Shown: positions 1-8,244, numbered from the stretch's first letter. The stretch is DNA of 64,000 bases from Neobacillus bataviensis (GCF_019969725.1 NZ_JAHXYW010000004.1:434001-498000); one strand, 5' to 3'. The notes: generated from the letters alone by a model not told the origin. Made by a program: numbers and translations.

Positions 1-938
1 CTGAGCAGGGCAATGGTTTTATTTTTTGAAAAAATAGTCACAAAGGGAAGCACATGAGTGACAAAGACTCCAAATATCGAGAAAAGGACCATGCTGATCC
101 GATAATTTAGTCCGGCAAAAGTATTTTTTTCAAGACCCACAAAAGCCTCTTTTAAGCTGCCATACCATTCGACTTCAATTAATTTGAGCGCGGTGGCAAT
201 TCTTTGCCGGAATCCTGCTTTTTTCATTTTCATCCCCAGCTGCAAATCATCATCCGGACGCATTTTCACTTTTTCATGTGTACCAAATTGTTTATAGGCC
301 GCTTTTGATACGAGGTTAAACGCCCCGATTCCCGTGCCGATTTTCGACTTAGGGTTATTCGCAGACCATGGCCGCTTAAAATAGGAGAAGCCAAATAGGA
401 AGAAGGCGACAAAGGTTTTCAGCCAAAAATGGTTTGCGTTTAGATTTGGTGCCGCCGTTAAATGATCAAGCTGGTGTTTGTCAAAATAATGGAGGGCTTT
501 TGCGAATGCTTCTTCGTCATACTTTACATCCGCATCGGTAAACAATAGCCATTTACCCGTGGCTTTTAGAGAGCCTTGATATAAAGCATGATTTTTCCCT
601 AGCCAGCCCTCAGGCAGGTCCTTAATGTGGAGAACTTTTATTCGCGAGTCTAGTTCCATTAATTCATCCATGATTTTTCCGGTATGATCAATTGAACGGT
701 CATTGACAAGAATCCATTCCACATTTTTATAGGTTTGCTTCAGTTGACTGATAATGCTTGATTTTATTTGTTTCTCTTCATTTCGGGCTGCCACAATTAC
801 CGACAATAATGGCCCAGTTTCTAAGCATTCTTCGCTTTCAAGCGAGTCTAAATTTTTAAAACCAAAATGAGCATCTAGGAGAAAAACAATCCAAACCAGG
901 ATGCCCAAGGAGAATAAAACGGTAAGTATGGTGTCCAT
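1..938 (-). CDS. Family 2 glycosyltransferase, membrane-anchored (3' end outside the window)
   Basis: About 312 codons are visible, starting from an ATG at 938, and the C-terminus lies beyond base 1. An N-terminal hydrophobic segment (about residues 4-22) is followed by a GT-A type catalytic domain. It opens with LLSVIVAARNEE near residue 45, has the DAD metal/nucleotide-sugar motif in FTDADVKYD near residue 135, and a RPDDDLQLG segment near 232. More hydrophobic stretches follow near the cut end. The family transfers sugars from nucleotide donors to lipids or polymers at the membrane. The architecture resembles the glycosyltransferases attached to carotenoid or hopanoid loci, but the acceptor cannot be told from sequence and no pathway neighbours are in view. 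Confidence 0.85.
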   Translation of the reverse strand, partial: MDTILTVLFSLGILVWIVFLLDAHFGFKNLDSLESEECLETGPLLSVIVAARNEEKQIKSSIISQLKQTYKNVEWILVNDRSIDHTGKIMDELMELDSRIKVLHIKDLPEGWLGKNHALYQGSLKATGKWLLFTDADVKYDEEAFAKALHYFDKHQLDHLTAAPNLNANHFWLKTFVAFFLFGFSYFKRPWSANNPKSKIGTGIGAFNLVSKAAYKQFGTHEKVKMRPDDDLQLGMKMKKAGFRQRIATALKLIEVEWYGSLKEAFVGLEKNTFAGLNYRISMVLFSIFGVFVTHVLPFVTIFSKNKTIALL

Positions 939-1006
939 ATCCTCAGCCCTCTAAAATCATGTGTTTACTATTAGTTTAAGAGAACTGTGGATTACGATAC
1001 AACTTT

Positions 1007-1852
1007 TTAAATTGTTTTTCCTACCTTAAGCTGTGAACAGAGGGTATCTCCCATTTTCCTAGATTGGGCAGTCGCTGCTTTAATACAGGAAATGAATGCC
1101 TCTTGAACCCCGTTTTCCTCTAAAATCCGAATGCCAGCTTCCGTAGTGCCCCCTGGACTCGTCACTTCTTTCCGCAATTGTGTCGAAGTTTTACTGGAGT
1201 TTTTAACCATCTCTGCCGCTCCAATCAACGTTTGCACAATTAATTCACTTGCCATTTCCTTTTCCAATCCAACCTCTACAGCACTTTTTTCCATTGCTTC
1301 AATCAGGTAATAAATATAGGCTGGTCCGCTGCCGGACAAACCTGTTACAGCATCGAGCTGTTCTTCGGCGACAAAGGCTGCCAGACCGACTGTTCCAAAG
1401 AGCTTTTTTGTAGTTTCTAGCTGTTCTGTGGTGACACGGTTATTAACAGCGATGGCGGTCGCCGATTTTCCTACTGCCGCAGATGTATTAGGCATGGATC
1501 TGGCGATGGAGAGGGATTTATCCGCTAGAGTCTCAATCGTATTCATCGAAACCCCCGCTAGAACGGAAACTACCAGCATTTGCTCGGTTAAATGCCCGCG
1601 GATATAGTCGATTGCCGATGCTGCATCCTTTGGCTTCATCGCTAACATGACAATATCGGCCCCATCAAAAAGTACATTCAAATCATACGTCCCCCGGACA
1701 CCATATCGTTCTTCTAGACGATTTAATCGTTCTTGATTCGAATTATTTGTTACCCATACATTTTTTTTATCAATTAATCCATTTTCTAGAATGCCGGAAA
1801 TAAAGGCTTCAGCCATTGAACCTGCGCCAACAATTGCAATTTTTTTCATCAT
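1007..1852 (-). CDS. proC: Pyrroline-5-carboxylate reductase
   Basis: This enzyme catalyses the last step of proline synthesis, NAD(P)H-dependent reduction of 1-pyrroline-5-carboxylate. The 281-residue protein has the usual family length. It starts with a Rossmann dinucleotide fold (KKIAIVGAGSMAEA), has the AMKP motif near residue 71, and ends with the family signature around LSGSGPAYIYYLIEAM and EVTSPGGTTEAGI. Two adjacent ATG codons (1852 and 1849) lie behind AAGGAGGG; the second has the better spacing. It matches B. subtilis ProI in position beside yqjP. The leader carries a T-box with a proline specifier codon, so expression should rise when tRNA-Pro is uncharged. It is read alone and divergently from yqjP. 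Confidence 0.96.
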   Translation of the reverse strand: MMKKIAIVGAGSMAEAFISGILENGLIDKKNVWVTNNSNQERLNRLEERYGVRGTYDLNVLFDGADIVMLAMKPKDAASAIDYIRGHLTEQMLVVSVLAGVSMNTIETLADKSLSIARSMPNTSAAVGKSATAIAVNNRVTTEQLETTKKLFGTVGLAAFVAEEQLDAVTGLSGSGPAYIYYLIEAMEKSAVEVGLEKEMASELIVQTLIGAAEMVKNSSKTSTQLRKEVTSPGGTTEAGIRILEENGVQEAFISCIKAATAQSRKMGDTLCSQLKVGKTI

Positions 1853-1879
1853 AAACCCTCCTTAATGTTTTCAAAAAAA

Positions 1880-2125
1880 ACAAAAAGACCCTTCATCCAC
1901 AAAGGACGAAAGGTCTAGCTTCCGTGGTACCACCTTCATTTACCCAAGTTGGAACAATACACAACAGGGTTCACTCGACTCCGTTAACGCCGGACATACG
2001 TTAGGTTTTCCTAAATGCTCATAAGGTAGGTTCAATGATTAAGCGGGCGGTGAAGCCTTTCAGCCTTCGAGCTTCACTCTCTTTCGCCATTTCTCATTTA
2101 CTGGCCTTACTCATCGCTTCGAACA
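1880..2125 (-). promoter_or_regulatory. T-box leader with proline specifier controlling proC
   Basis: Read on the minus strand, the leader has the conserved T-box GGTGGTACCACGGAAGC (about 1918-1934). Downstream is a terminator hairpin AGACCYTTC/GAAGGGTCT (about 1887-1917) followed by a T-run. The AGAGAG-type stem I element lies near 2078. In the specifier loop the sequence GAACCTACC (2025-2033 on the plus strand) places CCT (2028-2030) at the specifier position, which is a proline codon and agrees with the downstream proC. Uncharged tRNA-Pro would pair with the specifier and the T-box bulge and favour the antiterminator. The codon assignment rests on reading the GAA-codon-A context by eye; the T-box itself is unmistakable. 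Confidence 0.93.
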
Positions 2126-2143
2126 AATGAAATTTTAATAGTG

Positions 2144-2173
2144 ATTATGCAAGAAAAATAGCCTGTCTGTCAA
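2144..2173 (-). promoter_or_regulatory. Sigma-A promoter of the proC leader
   Basis: On the minus strand there is a perfect -35 TTGACA (2168-2173) and an 18-base spacer to the -10 CATAAT (2144-2149). This places the transcription start about 10-15 bases ahead of the T-box stem I. Confidence 0.7.
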
Positions 2174-2180
2174 GAAATAA

Positions 2181-2221
2181 ATTTACATAATTTTTTATTT
2201 TTTCTAAAAAATTATGTAAAT
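2181..2221. promoter_or_regulatory. Perfect 17-bp inverted repeat between divergent proC and yqjP
   Basis: The arms ATTTACATAATTTTTTA (2181-2197) and TAAAAAATTATGTAAAT (2205-2221) are exact reverse complements separated by 7 bases. The right arm abuts a TATAAT (2221-2226) that could be the yqjP -10, and the left arm lies 8 bases beyond the proC -35. The stem is nearly all A/T and has no suitable T-run, so it is a poor terminator. A protein operator is the more natural reading, but no regulator is identified. Confidence 0.6.
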
Positions 2222-2286
2222 ATAATGACATTGGAAAAAATAATCGTTACACTTTAAATTAACCATTATGTTAAGGGGTTTTTAAA

Positions 2287-3255
2287 ATGACTGAATGGAA
2301 AGATGGAATTGCCAAGATTACGTTGCCGACTCCTTTTGCGGTTGGCGATGTTAATGTTTATTTGATTAGGGGAGAACGTTTAACGCTTGTTGATACGGGA
2401 GCGAAAACGGAAGAATCATGGAATTCTCTTATAGAACAAATGGCTGAATTAGATTTAAGCCCTAAGGATATCGAGCAGGTAGTTCTTACTCATCATCACC
2501 CTGATCATGCCGGGATGCTCGATTTTTTCCCCGATTCGTTAGAGGTGTATGGACACCCGCTGAATGAAAGATGGATTCATCCAAATGAAGCTTTTTTTCA
2601 AGAACAAGAACATTTTTTCATAGAGCATTTTAAGGAGTTCGGATTACCGGAGGAATATTTTGCGATACTTCCAAAATTAAGAAAGACGATGAAGTATATG
2701 TGTAATCGGCCGCTTACCGGACATCTCTTTGAGGGCATGAGACCTCTAGGACTACACGACTGGAAAGTACTCGAAACCCCTGGTCATGCCCAAAGTCAAA
2801 TTGCGCTTTTTAGGGAAAAGGACGGAGTTTTGATTGGCGGGGATTTAATACTTGCACATATTTCACCTAATCCATTACTTGAGCCGCCGGCGCCTGGAGA
2901 AAAAGAGAGGCCTAAGCCGCAGCTTCAGCATAACGATTCGATGAAAAAGCTGCTTCACTATCCAATTCATTGTGTCTATACCGGTCATGGTGATGAAGTC
3001 TATCAGTTAGCTGAACTAATTGAAAAAAGGCTAACCCGCCAGCATGAACGTGCGATGACGGTAAAAACTTGGCTTGAGGAAGAGGAACTTACTGTATTTC
3101 AAATCTGCCAGCGGCTGTTTCCATCCGTCTATCAGCGTGAATTGATGTTGACGATTTCGGAAACGGTTGCTCAGCTTGACTATTTGGCTTCTATCGGGGA
3201 GATTATTAGTAGAGATGGTCAGCCTGTGGTATATCAAGCAAAACCACGGGATTAA
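2287..3255 (+). CDS. yqjP: MBL-fold metallo-hydrolase YqjP
   Basis: The 322-residue protein has a metallo-beta-lactamase fold. The metal-binding signature HHHPDH is at about residues 69-74, a second ligand region is GHAQSQ near 166, an aspartate is in IGGDLI near 184, and a late TGHGDE lies near 237. A C-terminal winged-helix-like tail completes it, as in the LACTB2/YqjP group of hydrolases. The substrate is unknown. An ATG at 2287 follows AAGGGG. The gene is followed after 18 bases by yqjQ and the two are probably cotranscribed, as in B. subtilis. Function beyond the fold is inference. Confidence 0.9.
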   Translation: MTEWKDGIAKITLPTPFAVGDVNVYLIRGERLTLVDTGAKTEESWNSLIEQMAELDLSPKDIEQVVLTHHHPDHAGMLDFFPDSLEVYGHPLNERWIHPNEAFFQEQEHFFIEHFKEFGLPEEYFAILPKLRKTMKYMCNRPLTGHLFEGMRPLGLHDWKVLETPGHAQSQIALFREKDGVLIGGDLILAHISPNPLLEPPAPGEKERPKPQLQHNDSMKKLLHYPIHCVYTGHGDEVYQLAELIEKRLTRQHERAMTVKTWLEEEELTVFQICQRLFPSVYQRELMLTISETVAQLDYLASIGEIISRDGQPVVYQAKPRD

Positions 3256-3273
3256 CTCTGATGGGGTGTATGA

Positions 3274-4071
3274 ATGGTTAGGGAACAGTTAAAGGGTAAA
3301 AATATTGTGATTACCGGTGCATCCGGGGGGATCGGAGCGGAAATTGCCAAGCTTTGTGCGGCAAGCGGCGCTAATCTTGTCCTCCTGGCACGAAGCCTCG
3401 ATAAGCTTGAACAGCTGAAGGCAGTATTGCAGCGAAAGTATCAAGTAAGAGTGGATGTTTTTCAGCTTGATGTGTCTGATACTGATCAAGTTCAAAGCGT
3501 TTTTAAGCAGATTTTTGTAGAAATAGGACAAGTAGACATACTTGTAAATAATGCAGGCTTTGGGGTTTTCCGTGAAGCGCATGAAGCCCCGATTGATGAA
3601 ATTAAGGGAATGTTTGAAGTAAATGTCGTTGGGCTGATGGCCTGTACCAACATGGTGCTGCCGAAAATGCGCGAGCGGCGCTTTGGGCATATTATTAATA
3701 TTGCTTCACAAGCTGGAAAAATTGCCACTCCGAAATCGAGTGTCTATTCTGCCACTAAGCATGCTGTTCTTGGCTACACCAATGCTCTTAGGATGGAGCT
3801 TTCCGACTATAATGTTCAGGTAACCTCCGTGAATCCAGGGCCAATTGCCACTAATTTTTTTAACATTGCCGATGAAAAGGGCACTTATGTTAAAAATGTT
3901 CAACGGTATATGCTACAGCCTGAGTATGTGGCAAAGAAGGTCGTTGACAGCATGCTGACGAAAACGAGGGAGATCAATTTGCCGCGTTGGATGAATTTTG
4001 GAAGTGTTGCCTATGTTCTATTTCCTCGGTTGTTCGAGCGGCTGGGAAAACGAATGCTCAGTTCTAAGTAA
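3274..4071 (+). CDS. yqjQ: Short-chain dehydrogenase/reductase YqjQ
   Basis: This is a classical SDR of 265 residues. The NAD(P) binding motif GASGGIG is near residue 16, NNAG is at about 91-94, the catalytic serine lies in IASQAG, and the catalytic pair is YSATK (about 157-161). The C-terminal PEYVAKKVVDS segment is typical of the DltE/YqjQ group. It should oxidise or reduce a hydroxyl/carbonyl substrate that cannot be named. The ATG at 3274 follows GGGGTG. It is the second gene of a probable yqjP-yqjQ operon. The region after its stop is a tandem repeat array rather than an obvious strong terminator. Confidence 0.93.
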   Translation: MVREQLKGKNIVITGASGGIGAEIAKLCAASGANLVLLARSLDKLEQLKAVLQRKYQVRVDVFQLDVSDTDQVQSVFKQIFVEIGQVDILVNNAGFGVFREAHEAPIDEIKGMFEVNVVGLMACTNMVLPKMRERRFGHIINIASQAGKIATPKSSVYSATKHAVLGYTNALRMELSDYNVQVTSVNPGPIATNFFNIADEKGTYVKNVQRYMLQPEYVAKKVVDSMLTKTREINLPRWMNFGSVAYVLFPRLFERLGKRMLSSK

Positions 4072-4200
4072 GGGAAAAGCTGCCTTGGTCAGGGCGGCTT
4101 TTTGTATGGGAGCGTCAGATTGGTTCGATAAAAATGTTATAATGGGATAATCAAAAATGGCGTCATTGATAAAAGAAATTTTATAACCACTGTGCGGAGG

Positions 4201-4480
4201 AAATTTTGCTGCATAAGGTCGATAATAAGGGTTCATAACGACCGAGCGAGGTAAATTTTGTAGCTGAAGGTCGATAATAAGGGTTTCATAACGACCGAGC
4301 GAGGTAAATTTTGTTGTTGAAGGTCGATAATAAGGGTTCATAACGACCGAGCGAGGTAAATTTTGTAGCTGAAGGTCGATAATAAGGGTTTCATAACGAT
4401 GTCAAAGGTAAATTTTTGTAGCTGACGGTCGATATGAAAAGTATATAACGACTTTCTAAAGTTAAATTTGCCGCTTAAGA
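4201..4480. repeat. Tandem repeat array, about 52-bp unit, upstream of the SNF2 helicase
   Basis: Five and a bit head-to-tail units begin at about 4201, 4253, 4306, 4358, 4410 and 4464, giving periods of 51-54 bases. The core contains GGTCGATAATAAGGGTT and CATAACGACCGAGCGAGGT, with GGTCG/CGACC as a short inverted repeat. The first four units are almost identical; the last two decay. Stop-poor minus-strand reading frames here are repeat artefacts, not genes. No spacers separate the units, so it is not a CRISPR array. Confidence 0.9.
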
Positions 4481-4510
4481 TTAAAAAATTCCTCAGGAAG
4501 GAGTCAGCCA

Positions 4511-7500
4511 TTGAATATTAGATTACACTCAAAAATGATTAAAGAAATGTGCGGGACTGTCTCCTTCAAAAGAGGAGAGGCTTTTTACCGTTCCAACAAA
4601 GTAACCTTTGAAAATTACGGTCCTGTCCGATGTGAAGCAATAGTATCAGGAACTGAGGATTTCCATGTTGTGATTGAAAGGGAAGACAACGGTGGTTTTC
4701 GATCAAAGTGCACCTGTCCTGTGTTGACTTCCTTTCAAAAGGATTGTCAGCATATTGCGGCGGTATTGCTAGCTATCCATGACCATCAACGTAAAGGAAC
4801 CACTCCCTTTCGAGAGGTTTCTTCAAACAGTGGGGAGAATTTAGCTGAGGGCGTGCTGAACCTCTTCAATAATCAGCCGATACGCTCTAGTGGGCATCAG
4901 CTCCATTTTGAAAATAGAACCGTGCTTGAAGTCGAACTTACCTGTGAACCCATTTTGATTGATGAACAGTACCTACTCGGAATGGAGATAAAGATTGGAC
5001 CAATAACAGTACCAAACATCCGGGACTTTCTTAGCGCCGTTGATCAGGGACGGCCAATTATGTTTTCTAGCCTATTCAGCTATGAACCTTACTTGCATTG
5101 CTTTCAACCTGAAATTGATTCCGTGATTAAGAAACTAATACAAGTGATTCAAGATAATAAGCACACTGGCGAGTCAAAACTTCTTCCTATTCCGCCATCT
5201 TCCTGGAAGGAGCTACAGCCATTGCTTACGAAGGCACCATTGGTGAAGCTAAAATACAATGGCAATACCTATGATAGTTTAATTGTTACGGCCGAGCTGC
5301 CTCCGTTAAAGTTTGAATTTAGCGAGGCGGAAGGCACTGGCTATTTTCTTAAGGTCAAAGGATTATCTAATATGATTATCTTAGATTCATACGGGTCTGT
5401 TTTATCTGCAGGGAAAATCGTCACGATGAAAACGGAGGACTGCCAGCGGTTGTCCGATCTTAACCATCTGCTGGCTGCATCAGGAACGAATCAAATTTCC
5501 ATCCCTCAGGTACAAATCCAGCATTTTTTAGAAAAAGTAGTTCCTGGCTTAAAAAAAATAGGTTATGTCCAGCTTTCTGATGCACTGGCAAAAGAGTATA
5601 GGAAAACGCCGCTGATTGCCAAATTGTACGTGGACCGGGTGAAAAATCGCCTGTTAGCAGGGCTGGAGTTTCATTATGATCATGTTGTTATCAATCCTTT
5701 AGAGAAGCAGGATATTCATGCTGGTTCTAGAGTAATCCGAGATGAGGAAAAGGAGAGCCAGATTTTGCAGCTTATGGAGGAGAGTTCATTTTTCAAAACT
5801 GAAGGCGGTTATTACCTTCACAATGAAGAATTAGAATATGCGTTTCTTTACCATACTGTCCCGAAGCTTCAAAAGCTAGTGCAAATTTATGCCACAACAG
5901 CTGTAAGAAACAGGATTTTTAGAGAGAATCCCCGCCCGGGCTTGAGAGTAAAGGTGAAAAAAGAAAGAACAAACTGGCTCGAATTTAAATTTGAACTAGG
6001 AATTCCAGAGCAGCAAATTAAAGAAGTTTTAGCGGCCTTAGAGGAAAAGCGGAAATATTATCGGCTCCGGAATGGTGCGCTATTGTCGTTGGAGACACGG
6101 GAGTTTAAGGAAATCCAACGGTTTTTAGCGGAAATACCAGCGGAGAAGAAAAATCTTGAAGACAGCTTCGAGCTATCGATTATGCAGGGACTGCCGCTGC
6201 TTGATTCCGTTGATGACAGTCAGGTATTCGTCGCAGAAGAATCCTTTCGTCAGTTCCTCGAAAGTCTCCGCAATCCCGGCAGCTTGGAGTTTGTGGTGCC
6301 ATCTAGTTTAGAGTCGATTTTACGTGACTATCAAAAACGCGGTTACAAATGGATGAAAACACTAGCCCATTACGGGTTTGGCGGAATTCTGGCTGATGAT
6401 ATGGGCCTTGGAAAAACGCTGCAAAGCATCTCGTTTATTTTATCAGAGCTTTCGATTATCCGTTCAAAGAAGCAGCCAGTTCTAATCGTCTGTCCTTCCT
6501 CTTTATCGTATAACTGGCTGAGTGAAATAATGAAATTCGCTTCGGAAATTCAAGCTGTTGTCGTGGATGGCAATCAAGCTGAGAGGCATCGTATCCTGAA
6601 GGAAGCTTTGCAAATGGACGTGGTTATTACTTCGTATCCTTTGCTGCGGCGGGATCTCAAATGGTACGAGAAACAAGAGTTCCACACTGTCTTTTTTGAT
6701 GAAGCTCAAGCCTTTAAGAACCCGCTGACTCAAACGGCACGAGCGGTTAAAAAGCTTAAAGCGGATTATCGGTTTGCCTTGACAGGAACACCGGTGGAAA
6801 ATTCTCTCGAAGAACTCTGGTCTATTTTTCATGTCGTCTTTCCTGAACTATTTCGTGGCTTAAAGGAATTCTCAAACCTATCAAGGAAAAAGATCTCCCG
6901 GAGAGTCCGTCCATTCTTATTGCGCAGGATGAAGGAAGACGTCGTTTCCGAGCTTCCGGAAAAATTAGAGTTTACGGAATCAGCAGAACTTCTTCCAGAT
7001 CAAAAGAAGCTGTATGCGGCGTATTTGGCCAAGCTTCGAGAGGATACACTTAAGCATTTGGACAAGGAAACTATCCGGAAGAACCGGATAAAAATCCTCG
7101 CAGGTTTAACGCGCTTGCGGCAGATTTGCTGCCATCCGGCTTTGTTTGTGGACGGTTACAAAGGCAGCTCTGCAAAATTTGAAATGCTGATGAGACTTAT
7201 TGAGGAATCCAGGCTTTCAGGAAGGCGGGTGTTGATTTTCTCCCAGTTTACAAAAATGCTCGGTCTTATAGGGAGAAATTTAGCGGTTAAGGACCTTCCA
7301 TTTTTCTATCTTGATGGGGCTACTCCGTCTGAAGAACGCTTGGAAATCTGCAATCGATTTAATGAAGGGGAACGTGATTTTTTCCTTATTTCGCTTAAGG
7401 CTGGCGGTACAGGGCTCAATTTGACGGGAGCGGACACGGTCATTTTGTATGACATTTGGTGGAATCCGGCTGTCGAGGAACAGGCCGCAGACCGGGCCCA

Positions 7501-7678
7501 TCGCATTGGCCAGAAAAATGTTGTCCAGGTCATCAAGCTTGTTTCCCGGGGCACCATCGAAGAGAAAATCAGCGAACTGCAGGACAAAAAAAGACAGCTG
7601 ATTGAAGAAATCATTGACTCCGAGGAGCAGGGCAATTCCGTATTAACCGAAGAGGATATACAAGAAATATTATCTTAA
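4511..7678 (+). CDS. SWIM zinc-finger SNF2-family DNA helicase/translocase
   Basis: The 1055-residue protein starts with TTG behind GGAAGGAG. An N-terminal SWIM finger (CTC...CQH, about residues 69-83) is followed by a long variable region. The SNF2 ATPase core occupies about residues 600-1050. Motif I is DDMGLGKT near 628, motif II is DEAQ near 736, a SAT-like LTGTPVENS follows near 760, and motif VI is DRAHRIGQ near 995. SNF2 proteins translocate on duplex DNA and remodel protein-DNA or RNA polymerase complexes. The exact role in Bacillaceae is unclear. It sits between yqjQ and yqzH/polYB, where B. subtilis has no such gene, and is flanked by two unrelated ~52-bp repeat arrays. Confidence 0.92.
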   Translation: MNIRLHSKMIKEMCGTVSFKRGEAFYRSNKVTFENYGPVRCEAIVSGTEDFHVVIEREDNGGFRSKCTCPVLTSFQKDCQHIAAVLLAIHDHQRKGTTPFREVSSNSGENLAEGVLNLFNNQPIRSSGHQLHFENRTVLEVELTCEPILIDEQYLLGMEIKIGPITVPNIRDFLSAVDQGRPIMFSSLFSYEPYLHCFQPEIDSVIKKLIQVIQDNKHTGESKLLPIPPSSWKELQPLLTKAPLVKLKYNGNTYDSLIVTAELPPLKFEFSEAEGTGYFLKVKGLSNMIILDSYGSVLSAGKIVTMKTEDCQRLSDLNHLLAASGTNQISIPQVQIQHFLEKVVPGLKKIGYVQLSDALAKEYRKTPLIAKLYVDRVKNRLLAGLEFHYDHVVINPLEKQDIHAGSRVIRDEEKESQILQLMEESSFFKTEGGYYLHNEELEYAFLYHTVPKLQKLVQIYATTAVRNRIFRENPRPGLRVKVKKERTNWLEFKFELGIPEQQIKEVLAALEEKRKYYRLRNGALLSLETREFKEIQRFLAEIPAEKKNLEDSFELSIMQGLPLLDSVDDSQVFVAEESFRQFLESLRNPGSLEFVVPSSLESILRDYQKRGYKWMKTLAHYGFGGILADDMGLGKTLQSISFILSELSIIRSKKQPVLIVCPSSLSYNWLSEIMKFASEIQAVVVDGNQAERHRILKEALQMDVVITSYPLLRRDLKWYEKQEFHTVFFDEAQAFKNPLTQTARAVKKLKADYRFALTGTPVENSLEELWSIFHVVFPELFRGLKEFSNLSRKKISRRVRPFLLRRMKEDVVSELPEKLEFTESAELLPDQKKLYAAYLAKLREDTLKHLDKETIRKNRIKILAGLTRLRQICCHPALFVDGYKGSSAKFEMLMRLIEESRLSGRRVLIFSQFTKMLGLIGRNLAVKDLPFFYLDGATPSEERLEICNRFNEGERDFFLISLKAGGTGLNLTGADTVILYDIWWNPAVEEQAADRAHRIGQKNVVQVIKLVSRGTIEEKISELQDKKRQLIEEIIDSEEQGNSVLTEEDIQEILS

Positions 7679-7680
7679 AC

Positions 7681-7915
7681 TTCCTGCTATTTTTGTCCTC
7701 ATGAGCCTTCCATGAGGACAGCATTCTAGGTTTTCCTGCTATTTTTGTTCTCATGAGCCCTTCATGAGGACAGCATTCTAGGTTTTTCTCACTGTTTCTG
7801 TCCTCATGAGCCCTTCATGAGGACAACATTCTAGGTTTTCCCACTATTTTTGTTCTCATGAGCCTTTCATGAGGACAGCATTCTAGTTTTCCTGTTATTT
7901 TTGTCCTCATGAGTT
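7681..7915. repeat. Tandem repeat array with a hairpin in every unit, downstream of the SNF2 helicase
   Basis: Units start at about 7681, 7733, 7786, 7838 and 7889 (period 51-53; the last is truncated). Each has a 9-bp inverted repeat GTCCTCATG...CATGAGGAC with a 7-base loop, and ends in CATTCTAGG. In two units GTTCTCATG replaces GTCCTCATG, keeping a G-T pair in the stem. The array begins three bases after the helicase stop and ends just before the convergent yqzH stop, so it could also act as a bidirectional barrier to transcription. Confidence 0.9.
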
Positions 7916-7919
7916 CTCG

Positions 7920-8111
7920 TTATTGTGTTAAAAATTCATACACCATATCATTTACTACCTCATATAAATCCGCAGTCGGTTCTTCGTCTTTTGTTTGAAG
8001 AATCCGATTCACAAGTGCCTCCAAATCTTTCTCATCAACAGGCAGCGAATCCGCCTCATAATACTGTTTAAAACAATTCTTGATCATTTTAACGACTAAT
8101 TTTTTCTCCAT
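7920..8111 (-). CDS. yqzH: YqzH-like small protein
   Basis: This is a 63-residue, acidic, mostly helical protein beginning MEKKLVVKMIKNCF. The ATG at 8111 is chosen because GAGGTG lies 6 bases upstream; an in-frame GTG nine bases earlier overlaps that ribosome binding site. Sequence and position beside polYB match the YqzH family of Bacillus, whose function is unknown. It is transcribed away from polYB and shares the LexA-boxed intergenic region, so SOS control of this gene too is possible but not shown. Confidence 0.8.
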   Translation of the reverse strand: MEKKLVVKMIKNCFKQYYEADSLPVDEKDLEALVNRILQTKDEEPTADLYEVVNDMVYEFLTQ

Positions 8112-8191
8112 AAAAAGCACCTCATCGTTATTATACTGTTTTGTCGCTTAATCTCCATCTAAAAAAACAGTCAAAAAATTTCCATTGAACG

Positions 8192-8205
8192 AGAACGTAT
8201 ATTCG
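8192..8205. promoter_or_regulatory. LexA (DinR) box 1 upstream of polYB
   Basis: The sequence AGAACGTATATTCG fits the Bacillus LexA consensus CGAACnnnnGTTCG with mismatches at the first base and at one base of the right half-site. It is the weaker of two boxes spaced 39 bases centre to centre. Confidence 0.65.
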
Positions 8206-8230
8206 CTTATCATAATAAATATAATAATAA

Positions 8231-8244
8231 AGAACAAATGTTCT
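8231..8244. promoter_or_regulatory. LexA (DinR) box 2 upstream of polYB
   Basis: AGAACAAATGTTCT contains the perfect core GAAC-N4-GTTC of the Gram-positive SOS box, 34 bases before the polYB start codon. LexA binding here would repress the polymerase until DNA damage triggers RecA-dependent LexA cleavage. Confidence 0.85.

Noticed and set aside
3289..3690. 133-residue minus-strand frame inside yqjQ
   Set aside because: Antisense shadow of an SDR gene with complete catalytic motifs.
4018..4341. 107-residue minus-strand reading frame with internal repeats (MNPYYRP repeated)
   Set aside because: It is produced by the 52-bp tandem array and by the antisense of the yqjQ end; no ribosome binding site.
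4201..7915. Possible CRISPR arrays at the two tandem repeats
   Set aside because: Units are head-to-tail with no variable spacers, and no cas genes are present.
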